The position numbers and the translations under genes were made by a program. A DNA stretch of 64,000 nucleotides from Branchiostoma floridae (Eukaryota > Chordata > Leptocardii > Amphioxiformes > Branchiostomatidae): contig NC_049980.1 in assembly GCF_000003815.2 (NCBI RefSeq), positions 30,807,045 to 30,871,044 of the forward strand, in the 5' to 3' direction. The stretch's first letter is position 1. Each line of letters begins with the position of its first letter. The notes under the pieces are model-generated. The model ran no database searches, had not been told where the DNA came from, and saw only the letters and a list, made by a program, of their open reading frames with translations. Shown piece by piece: positions 1-11,200 of the stretch.

Positions 1-2
1 AG

Positions 3-1414
3 AGCACGCCAGTCTGTCTGAAAAAATCCGTGACGAGTGAAGGTAACAACTATATAGGAGAGCTATATGGCCTCCTACTTGCTGCAAACTTCATAAAAGA
101 TACTAACACACATGGGAAGAACATCATAATAATGTGTGACTGTAAAGCTGCCATTGAGGCTGTATTAAACGCTGGAGCACCTAGGAGCAACTTTGACACA
201 ACAATCCTAACAAGGAAAGCAATTACTGAAATAACTGAAAATGGAAATACTGTAAATGCATTTAATTTTGCGGGGATTTAATTTCGCGGTAGCGGCAAAA
301 TGGACATTTCGCGGTGGATTTAATTTTGCGGTAGCGCCATCCCGCGAAATTCAATACATTTTCAGCACTGTAGTCACGAACTGCCGTGTAAAACCCGGCG
401 CCTCTACAAACCGCCAGTCGGAAAACACTTGCTGGTTACCCGGTAAGGGTCCTATACAGACGGATAGAACAGTTTCCATGCTTTTGACTTGTTCTTGCGT
501 GAGCAACTGTTACTGATCTAATCGTATCTACCCTGTCAATACGTAATAGTATACAGTAGTACAGTACTGTAATACAGTTGGTCGTATGAAAAAACTACAT
601 GTGTGTCGTCAGTCAAGACTTCACCGTAGTAAGTATGTCAAACATTTCATTATACAGTGACAAAGACAGTAGTAGTATGTACATGGAGCGGAAAAGGGGC
701 ACCTTAGGCGGCGCCAGCAGACGAAATATTCGCGGTGGATTTAATTTCGCGGTGAAGCGGCCGCCGCGAAAACCGCGAATATTAATCCACCGCGAATATT
801 TCTGCATTTACAGTAATGTACAAATAGTCTGGACTCCTGGGCACATGGGCATACCTGGTAATGAGATGGCAGATGGTCTAGCGAAGGAAGCGGCCAGACA
901 AGCAATGACAGAAGAACACATGAAGACGCCACATTTAACGAAACAAGACATAAGAAAAGAACTCAGAGAAAATTCTACGAAAAGCTGGCAGAACAGATAT
1001 GACATGTCAATGCAGTCCCTGACCACGCACAATGCAATCAAAAACGTGGGTGCAAGAAGGATTGGAAATAAGACGTACAGAAAAGGAAACGTATCATTGA
1101 ATCAAGTGTTAAGTGGACACACAAGGCTGAACTGCATGGAAATACATACTAATCCAGAATGTGAGACAGACAAGTGTGAACAGTGCAAGAGACCAGAAAC
1201 CATCGACCATTACCTGCGGGATTGTTGCAAATATGAAAAAGAAAGAGAAGAGCTAGAGAGGGAAACATACATGTGTCTAAAAGAGGAAGACCAGCTAGAG
1301 AGAACAGGAAGTCTGGAAATATACTCTGGCACCCTGGAGGAAATCAGCAGAGAAGGATCAGAGAGGCTACAAAAGGCAATGATGGATTACATCCTAGAAA
1401 CAAAACGTTTTTGA
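3..1414 (+). mobile_element. Non-LTR retrotransposon fragment: RNase H domain plus C-terminal zinc knuckle, split by a MITE
   Basis: An open frame from the window edge to about 247 encodes the first half of an RNase H fold, with the catalytic-type Glu in GELYG and Asp in CDCKAAI. The frame resumes after 815 with WTPGHMGIPGNEMAD, which holds the last catalytic Asp and the usual GH and NE residues. It continues to a Cys/His knuckle (CEQC, then H and C in TIDHYLRDC) and stops at 1412-1414. This order (RNase H, then a CCHC-like knuckle) is typical of the C-terminus of I/Jockey-type non-LTR elements. The 568-bp insertion at 248-815 separates the halves, and both sides are in the same frame once it and one TA are discounted. 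The reverse transcriptase would lie left of the window. Whether the locus was ever a full element here cannot be seen. Confidence 0.7.
248..815. mobile_element. Palindromic MITE (family A, TACTGTAAATGC ends) inserted in the RNase H frame
   Basis: The ends are inverted: TACTGTAAATGCA on the left and TGCATTTACAGTA on the right. The interior has alternating motifs such as TTTAATTTCGCGGT and GCGGCCGCCGCGAAAACC, also inverted about the centre. The TA at each end is consistent with a TA target duplication (Tc1/mariner or pogo type). At 568 bp this is the longest copy. Others in the window are about 186-213 bp, and about 300 bp of unrelated central sequence explains the difference. Confidence 0.8.
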
Positions 1415-1908
1415 ATGACTGGAAACTGATAACACACATGTGAAGTAAGATCATACACATGTGAAAGGAACGGAGAAGAACATTAGGATGATGTAGAAAA
1501 GAGAGAAAGAAAGAGTACCGACAGATGTGTGCCGCATGCCGACCAATTGGAAAAAAGCAGCAAGAGAAGTACACAAGAGAAAGAAGCACAGTGAGAGAGA
1601 AAAGACAGCACATGTGACCATCTTCCGACGAAACAAGCGGATAAATATTATAGAGACAACAACAACAAATGTTTGCTGTGCTGTAAAATCATGACACCCC
1701 AAATTTATTTTCACGCTGATATAGGATTAGTTCGACTGCAAACTCCATGAAAACATCCTTTTCACTCTAACAGCAAAAATAAAAGAATCTACTGTAATAA
1801 TGTCTTTATAAATTATAGACAAACGTGACTTGTCCACACACAAATTATTCTCCAAAGATAGTATATAATTTGTTCCAACATGCAAAAAAAGGCACCCCAC
1901 AGTCTTAC
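1415..1908. other. Intergenic stretch and first intron of the minus-strand gene
   Basis: The left part is purine-rich (GAGAGAAAGAAAGAG around 1498-1520) and continues the 3' end of the retrotransposon fragment. From about 1700 the sequence is AT-rich, and no coding frame with splice sites was found. 1909 leftwards is read as intron 1 of the minus-strand CCDC25-like gene, so part of this stretch is probably intronic. Confidence 0.4.
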
Positions 1909-1933
1909 CGTTACTCAGAAAGTAGAAAACCAT
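1909..1933 (-). CDS. CCDC25: CCDC25-like first coding exon (partial; rest left of window)
   Basis: On the minus strand an ATG at 1933 opens MVFYFLSN and then meets a consensus donor (G|GTAAGA) after 1909. The known CCDC25 family starts MVFYFTS, a very short conserved N-terminus ending at an early intron. CCDC25 proteins are small NFACT-R/DUF814-type coiled-coil proteins; the human protein has been reported to bind extracellular DNA. The call rests on eight residues, the donor, and the position: human CCDC25 is the divergent neighbour of ESCO2, and an ESCO gene starts 320 bp away here on the other strand. The remaining exons are not in the window. A chance match of the short peptide is possible. 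Confidence 0.55.
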
Positions 1934-2252
1934 TTTGCAGATTTCCAGATCAGTCCTGAACTGAAGAAAAAGAAAGACCAAGTTGACGAAAGAAAACCAC
2001 CACGACCAACTTCCCTCAAACCGGAAGTATCCTGTGTAGTGAGGTCAAAGGTGAAGGGTGAATATTTCGAGATAAAATTTAATATAAAATTCAAGTACAA
2101 CAAAAACAGTATGAATTAATGTTGGTATCATGTTACATTTATTAGATGAACATTACCCCTAGCAGTCGTTGATAGGATATAATTTGTAAAAAAAAAAATT
2201 ATTTAGTGACCGATTTCGGATCAAGTTACTTTCCCGCGAAAAACGAGCCAAG
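1934..2252. promoter_or_regulatory. Candidate bidirectional promoter between CCDC25-like and ESCO
   Basis: The two start codons face away from each other and are 319 bp apart, so both transcripts must start in this interval. It includes a GC-containing segment with CCGATTTCGGATC and TTCCCGCGAA just before the ESCO start; TTCCCGCG resembles an E2F-type site, which would suit an S-phase cohesion gene. No clear TATA box was seen. The core-promoter reading is inference from geometry. Confidence 0.45.
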
Positions 2253-5200
2253 ATGGCGGGATTTGAAAGCGGGAAACGAAGGTAAGCTCGGGAAAATCGT
2301 GATTTGTGCGGGAAACAAGGAAACATCTGCTCCCAAACTGCGCCTAGATACGTGCTAACTGATAAGGAATGTACATGTCGAGGCTATATTAACGTGTGCG
2401 GTAAATGCACTCTCTGTTGGAAAGATACGTTTCGCGCCTCTCATCATGTTATGTCATGGTCATGCAAAATATGCTTGCGGTATATTCTTTCCCTTTTCCA
2501 AAACAGATGAACTGAAAATGAATACTATGCTAACGTTGCATTGCTTTTAGACATTCTGTGGCATATTTGAAGTGGTGCTTCATGAACAAGTCTGTCCTTA
2601 AGTTGATTATAGCTCCAGATTGTATTGAAATCAGGAAGGGGGAGGGGCTAAAATCTCTATCAAAACCAAGCCTACTGAAGTTGTCATCTTCAACCGAGTC
2701 GAAGCATAAAGCGTATTCAAGTATTTAGCAGTGCAGTGAGGCTCTACTTTATAGCCACCACATCACAATGTGCTGGGGCTTGATGTTAGTGGCTAATGTC
2801 TCGAGCTACCTATACTGACAATGGGCTGCCGGCTTTACTGTACTTGTAGAAATGGTGAATGCATCTCACACGTCATGCCCAAGCTGGGACCCGACCCTGG
2901 GACCAACCCCCACCCACAGATCAAAATAAGCCCTCTCACAGAGATCAGAGCGCATGTGCCGCGACAGGAATTCTAGGTAATAATATTATGTCAAAGGTTA
3001 AGGGCCTTGAAAAAGAAAACAGTCCTTGTCTCTGCCATCCATTGCTTAACAACTTCCAGATGGGTTTTGTTTTCTTTTTGTGGGCCTTTACATTTGACAT
3101 ATTACCTAGAATTCCTGTCACCGCACATGCACTCTGATCTCTTTGACGAGTGTGAGAGGGCTTATTCCACGCAACATGCCAAAGCTGGGGCCCGACCCTG
3201 GGATTAAACCCCCACCCACATATCCACTGAATTTGATCCACATTGCAAAACAGTGTGAAAGTGTTACTAATTGCACCTCGGGGACATTTTGTTGCTCTAC
3301 TTGCTGATATTGAGAGAGGTTTGTGCCCCTTTTCTCCACAGGTCTCCACGTGGCACCAGACGAACTCCAAATGTACAGAAAAGAAAGCTGGACATGGTGG
3401 ACAGGTAGGTTTCTTTCTTAAATCTAACGGCTGACCGATAGTGATAGATTGATGTATGCAGATCGCGGAGTGGGCTCCTGAGCCACATCAGGAGCAACAG
3501 CAGAGGACAACCTTCCAGAGGTGCACAGATGGTCTCCTGAGACTGGACTGCCAAAGTGATGTCTGTAAAAGACATGCACCATTTTAGATCATTTCCCAAC
3601 CACATAAAATGCAATAATAAGTTTTCCAAGGAGAGTAGTTTGCTTGATGCACTAAATTGGTAAATCTATATTAGAAGCCTGTTCAAACTCAAAGTTTGAA
3701 TTGCATATATACTGGTTGAAAGTCAAAGGTGAAGGCCCCTAACTTGTAAACAGTTCTTGTTTAGATCATGCTTGATCAGGGCTCTTGCCAGCTCGAAATT
3801 TTTTTCCGTCAGCCAATTTCCACTGTCGCGAAAACACTATTCCAGGTGATAGAGAGACTGAACTGACACCTTGAAAAACGGGTTTTTAATGAGATTATCG
3901 TATGTGAAAGGGCGCCGACACACTTTGTCAACTATAATAACAATAGCAAAACAAACAGTGTGTAGCTTTTACTGCCGTGGACAGCGTCCCCAAGCTGCCT
4001 GTAGCTTCCACCAAGGATTTTTGTCCAGCAAGGTTGACAGATTGGTTTGAAAATTTTTCCGTCATACGCAGCAAATTTCCGTCAATTGACGGAAAAACGG
4101 ACGCTGGCTAGAGCCCTGTGCTTGATACATGTCAAGAAGTGTTAATCTCTTGATAGCCTTTTATGTATCCTACCTGCTGAGCACTGAAGACTAACTCAGT
4201 CACTGACAACTGTCTGCTACCGGTATAATATAAAATACATGTACTATCATTTGCTTTATTGCATTCTCACAGCAGAAGCAGCATAGAGAAATCCGACGAA
4301 GGATCCCAGCATTCCGCGCAGTCCTTTTACAACAAGTCATCAGCCAATAAGAAGCGGCCTTACATCGGCCCTTTGGAGAGGAAGTACCTGCGAGAGATCG
4401 AGGAGAAGAGAGCGCAGAGATCGCGAGAAAACTCGACAGAAAGGCTGAACGGCGAGACAAAGGTTTCTCCTACAGCCCCACCTGCTGGACCGAGGAAATA
4501 CATCATCACTGTACCTGTCAAGAACAAGACTGTCAAGAAAACGCCTGTAAGAAAGAGCCCAAGAAAATCTTCCAGCCCAAGCCTCACTCCTTCAAGGCGG
4601 AGTCCTAGGAAAGCCATGACACCCCAGTTGAAGAAGACGTCACCAAGCTCAGAGAAAGCGCGTACAGGGCTTACCAAATCCACTCCGCGGACCCCTCCTT
4701 TGAGTGTGAATGAGACTGTGTACACCCTTACGCCCTCCCTCTTTAGTGACATTGACAGCCAGGACACAGATGACACGGGCAGTTTGGCAAGTTGTGAATC
4801 TAACAGCATCATTGGCCCCACCCCACCCGTTGATGCCACCACTGTGATGTCACACAAGGATGGTCAGACGGGTACTCACATGATGGGCAGCCCGCAGAGA
4901 GCAAAGGCTTCCCAACAGGTCTCACCAAAATCCTCTCCAACACAGAGGCAGACAAAGCAAGTTACCTTGCATGCCTTTCTGAAGAAGAGTCCCCAGGGGA
5001 AAACAGATGGTAAGGTGGAGTCCAGAAAGTCAGCAGAGGTTGTGTCAGAACCTGTTTCAGAAGTTACTTCTGCAAGCACTGAGCAGGAGGAGTTACTGAT
5101 GGCATTTGAGGAACTTGCCAACGCTTCTGAGAGTAAGGAGGAGGAAGATGCCTGGAATGACACAGAGATAGACAACACACCATCAGTGTGTGGATCAGAA

Positions 5201-8200
5201 GACTTGTTTCCTGATTACAAATCAGGAGGCTTCGAAGGAAAGGATGGGACATACAAGAGTACAGCAGGAGACGAGGTTTCACCGTCTAAGTCAAGTTCAG
5301 ATTCTGGGTGTGGGTCAGAGGTGATGGAAGACTTGAGGGGCAGTGACCAATCAGGTCAGTTCCAGTGTTTAAACTTAAAGTTAAATTGTGAAATTTTACT
5401 GTTATTAAGGTCCTCAGTGAGAGGTACTGAGTTGCCATGACATTGTCTAACAAGCATGAAATTCTGATTGTCCAAGGTGGATACTAAGTCACATTTGGCG
5501 ACAGTAATTTTGTTGTATTCAACAAAATTTGCACCTCAAAATGCAGAAATTAGTGTTTAAGAGAGTTATGAATTTCAAAATTTTTCAATGGAGGATGCCC
5601 CCGGACTGCGATACTCATGCAGGGGGCGCTCGCTATGCAGCAAGATATTTGGACCCGCTTTGAAAAAACATAGCTATATGTCCGATAGGAGGCTACTAGA
5701 ACTTAGTAGAAGGTTACTTCAGAGTCTCACCTGTCATTGATTGTTTATTCCTTCCACAGGTGAACCTGAGGCCAAGCGGATGAAGAAGTGTTATCCCATC
5801 TTCTCATCTTCACCAAAACCGAGGTCTCGCCTCTTCAACAAAAGGTGAGTCGAAAGAGGGTCACAGTCTAAAATTCACTGTGCTGGCAAAAAAACACCCT
5901 TTCTGCCCTAGGAATCACATGTTTTGTCCACCACATTTGTCAGCTGATGGCTAGTTGCGCAGCGTTGGTTGCATCAAGGAGCTTTTATAAAGCATGGTTT
6001 CATGAATACCTCATTCAGTTGTATATCTATCATTTATGGCATTGTGAAAATGACAGTGTTGAGATGGAATAAATTCCACTGGTTTTGTCTTTATTTATCC
6101 CTTAAGAATGGCAGATGCATTCAGTTCTGTCTATTAGTATTACATTTATAATACAGTCAAACCTGCCCAAGACGACCACCCGGGGGACCGGGAAAAAGTG
6201 GTCAATTTGGGCAGGTGGTCGCTGAGAAGAGTATCGACTCAAAACATGGCCGATGCAAACTGTAAATTGTAAATTTAACCCCAAGCTTTTATCGAGATTT
6301 TATACGATACAGTGTTTTAAAGCTCAATATTTGTACACTAACGTTTTAGACAGTACGGGAACTTTGATGCTGTCAGTTACTATACAAGCCTTTATGCGTC
6401 GCTGTGTTCTTGATCACCGTATCTGAAATAACTACGGTGCACCTTTTGAAATTGATGCCCGGTACGTTCCGATAGTGTACTTATCCACGCGGGTGAATGT
6501 AACAGTACAGTTGGACAAAAGCACTACACAGATCTTTCTTTAAAAAGTATGAGGCTATATACATTTCAGCATTCGTTCACTTTATAATGATATCGATTTT
6601 TTTTTAAAACTAAAGTCGGATTTTCTTACAACGAAATTTCCTCCCATATTACAGTAGACTGCCCCATTGACCCGCCCATTGACCGCCGCCATCCTTATTC
6701 TAAACATAACATTGTAATGGCAGTCAAAATCCGACGCAAACTTGCCGATTTCGGCACAAAATCCCGCTAGTAATCATCAAAAATCGATGAAAACCTCAAT
6801 TTTGAAAATTATGTGGTCGTTATGGGTCCCAATTTCGGCCAGTCGCGGTCGCGTTGGCCAGTTGGTCGTTGAGAAAAGGTCGCTTAATACTTACGTCAAT
6901 GGAAAAAAAAATCGGGACCGAGAAAAAGCGGTCGAAGTGGCCAGGTGGTCGCTGAGAAGAGGTGGTCGCTCGGGCAGGTTTGACTGTACACTCAAAGGAG
7001 AAATGATGGTGCAAATGTTTTTACAGGAATATTTTTATTATATTAACTTAAGTTATTTTTCCACCTTCCTGGTTTCCAGTTCCCCACGTTCCAGCCCACT
7101 CTCAACCGGCAAACTGAAGTTACCGCGGAAATCTAAGGAGCCACAGGGGATGGAGCAGCTGATTATTGTAAGTACAAGTTAAGTGTTTAGGAAGTTTATC
7201 ATTATTTTGGAAAATCATATCCAGTTGCTTGAGTCACAGTACTGCTTTTTTGGCATATCTTAATAACTGGATGTCTAATCTTCATGAATGTTTAATATGG
7301 TACCTTAAGGTTTTGAGCAGTAGGTAGCTCTGGAGCTCATAAAAGTAGGCAAATGCCCCTCATTAGCTTTTTGGAACTGCAGTGTAATGCAGTTGGCCTT
7401 TTTGTTTGAAATGTTAATGATGGTTTGATAGCGCATCATGACATGTGGTCCTATCATGCCCCTTTGTATGTGTGCATTGTACTACAAGTTGTACTTTCCC
7501 ATATAATACCTCACATAGTACTTCCCAGTTTTACCTACAATTCTGTGGTGTTTCCTTCCCTACAGGATGCTGGACAGAAGAAGATCGGAGCGATCGTCTG
7601 TGAGACGTGCGGAATGCTGTACACAGTGGGACATGCTGACGACGAGGCTGCTCACCAGAAATATCACCACAAGTTCCTCAACTCTGTCAAGTTTGAGGTA
7701 AGGACTATAGGCCACGATACAGATAAACTGACATTCATGACAATTGGCCGGTAGCGCGCGTGTGCCGTGTATGTACATTCATCCGGGATATTTGTCATAG
7801 CCATGACGTTATCTCTCGTCTGTCGAGCTGTTTTCGTGCTTTCCAGTATCAGAGTTCTTAACCCAGGATTCATGTGTTCAAGCATTAGGTGGTGGTGTTG
7901 TTGTTGTTTTTCAGATGACAAAACTAAGTGAGTGTATATAACTTTCTAATTTAGGAGTTATGTTTTCAAGCATTATTTTACCCTATAACTATGACAGAGT
8001 TATAGGGTATCTAACAGATACACTACTCAAGGATGCTTTAACACATGTTTATCTGTGCTTGGTATACATCATACTTGTAAAGAGAAACTAATTTTCCCTG
8101 CTTTTGCCTTCATGTTAGATGTGAACAAAGGTCCTTAATGGCTTAAAGGAGCATACCTTCAAGTTATGGATGTTTCTCAAATGTCTTCCATTTTCTTACA

Positions 8201-11200
8201 GTTGAGCCATTTTTTATTGATTCAATGACTTTTGTTCTCAAGGGTTGGAAGAAAGAGCATGTGTTAGCCACATTCCACGATGGAAGAATAATCATGGTCT
8301 TGCCAGATGACCCCAAGTATGCCATCAAGAAGGTGGGTACTTTTTAACTACCAGGGTTCTAGCTAGGATGAAATTTTAGCGTAGTGGTACAGGCGAGGGA
8401 GCGAAGCGACCAAGCGCGAGGGCGCGAAGCGACGGAGGGGGGGATGGTGTGGAAGGGGGGCTTTCCCCCCTTCCACGGTATGGAGCTTTTGGAAATATAA
8501 AATTGAAATGGGCCATTCTTAGGGACCTATAAAAGGAAAATTGTTGTTTTCTCAATATGTATTCTTGATGGGTAATTCTTATACTTTTGCATCTTGTCAC
8601 TGTGTTACCCTTACAAAGGACCTTGTCACAAGATATCTTAACTCATACATAGAAACAAAAAATTAACAGGTAAACCTAGAAACAGGTAAGTAACATCATT
8701 TTACTAAAAGTTACTAGAGAGTCAAATCAAAGTTAAGAATTAATTTCAAAAGTCTGTAATCATTTCTACATACATTTCCAAATTTGCTTAGACTTCCTCA
8801 ATGTTCCTCCATTTCCATACAATGTTCAGAATACTGTATTCAATTCCATGGCAGTGGGAACAATGTTTACAATACTTGAAAAAAGAATGGCTACATCACA
8901 CTGCCAAAATCTTAACATGTTTATCAATGTAAGCCACTCTACCTCTCTTGCAAATCAATTCCAGAAATTTAGTGAGAGAAAGAACACAGAACACACTTAA
9001 CATTTTACACCTCCCCCTACATGTCATATCGTATTGCTGATTCCTCTGCAGGCACTACCAGAAGATAGAAAGAAAACACGTTCCTTTGAGACACACCAAA
9101 TATGGTTTAATGTATTCATCTATGAGGCGGGTCCCACGGCTTGTATGCACAATGCTCCTCCCACTGCACTGGGGCCGTGCTGGCGGCAAAACTTTTTAGA
9201 GGCTAAAGAGACTTGACTCCGCCCACTACACTAGACACAGTAGACAGTCTCTGGCACCAGCCTGCTGGCAGTGCAGACTCCGCCCTTTTGGGGGTGTTGT
9301 CTAGTCAGGTTTACTTTTGGGGAGGACAACCGGCGTTTGGAATTTCCAAAACAAAGACTGAACTGACAATATCTGATGATTAAATGACAAAAACAAATGC
9401 TCATAAAGCATATCTGATGGTAACAGTGCTCCAACTTTTTAAAAATATTTCACATTATATATTGTCAGCTTAGTTTTTACTTTGATAAAATGACCAAAAG
9501 TATCTGCTACTGTGACGAACTTTTTCAACAGCCTCCCACGGCCTGATCGGGACGTGCCAAGTGTATGAGGGACAAGTGTCTGATTATTATTTTTTCTATC
9601 CTTTAAAAATTATTGATGCAGTTTAGTGAGGGTAGGCGCGCAAGTTACGAGGTAAAAGCGTTGAGGACGAGGAGGAAACATATTTGTAGTTGTAGTTGTT
9701 CAAGTTCCACGAAAAAGATTGCCATACAAGGACACTCCCTCGGCAAGTCGTAATAAGCCAGTCTAGCCCAAATATGGCTCTGGGCTTGCCACATATGGGA
9801 GGGCAACATGAAGACCCGCCTCGGCCGTGCGCTCTGTGCACATGGGACCTGATAAGTCACGCCAGGCAGCGCCCACACATGTATTTGTGTTTTGCTCATT
9901 GCGATTCCCTCTGAAACAACTGAAACCAACGTTTTTTTACATTTGATCTGGCATTATTGCACAAATAAATACAGTCAAAATGCCGCTACTTTGTATTGAA
10001 AATAAGCGTAGCGGCCCCAAAATGAGCGTAGCGGTCCAAAATTTTAACGTAGCGGGCCGCTACGCAACTTTGCGCTAGCTAGAACCCTGACTACAATTCA
10101 TATCACGTAGATCAATGGACTGGCTTTAAATTTAGGGTTCATAGATAGAGACCCACCTAACACATTTCCAGCATCACAATCAGACACTTGGGATCTTGCC
10201 AATCTGTGATTCTACCAAATCACATTATCCCGACATAAACAGAAACCTGTCATCACTTTGCTGTTTCTATGTGTGTCCTTCATAACAGGCTGAAGAGGTG
10301 CGAGAGCTGGTTGATAATGAGTTGGGTTTTATCAAAGGTTACTCAACAACCCGCTCTAACTGCAAGGTTAGTACAAAGCACTTTTTTTGGTTTTCCCCAC
10401 GACACTATTCAGATACATGTATTTGCTATTCTAACAAGAATTGAAGCAGCAGAATATGGTATCGCAGCTTAGTGTTTGGTTTTGTATTGAAAAAGTGCCA
10501 CTTGTGTGGTAATCTAGTGTTACCAACTATGATTGAGGCTCACTTTCACTTCCAAGTAACGTTAGTTCACTTTTATCCGTAGAGAAACCTATATCCGTTG
10601 TTTAAAAAAAACAGGGTATTTGGTATTTGGGGATATCAAGTCGACGGATGGTGGTTTCAAACTGCAGTATTTTGAAAATATTGCAGTTTGAAACCACTGT
10701 CAGTTCACTTAAAATCCTTAAATACCCTGTTTTTAGAAACAACGGATATAGGTCACCCTACGGCTAAAGGTGAACCAACGTTTCGTTCAAGACTACCATG
10801 GAACAGGACAAAAACATTAAATAAATAACAAGGCAATGCATGACTCTTCTGATTATATGCTCTAAATCTCCGTTAGGTAGGCATGACTTTTTTTTAGTTG
10901 ATGAAAAAAACATGTTTTCTGTAATATGTGGGTTCTGTGATGTTTCGTGAGTTGTTTTTTTGTTGATGATGTACATCTATCTATTAGTACAAACTGGATG
11001 GGATATGAGCATCTTTTATAGAAAGTCTTACATGCAAACATGTTGTTGTCAGACACTGCTGTTCATCTCAAACGACAAGAGAGTGGTGGGCTGTGTGATC
11101 GCAGAGGAGATATCCAAGGTACGGGCTGCTTTCGAAAACCTCTGTCTAACAGTATCATAGCAATATACATTTTGTACATGTAGCTACAAGAAATGAGGAT

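Noticed and set aside
4360-4857. 165-residue minus-strand frame
   Set aside because: Antisense of ESCO exon 3, which is long and compositionally biased; no splice signals on that strand.
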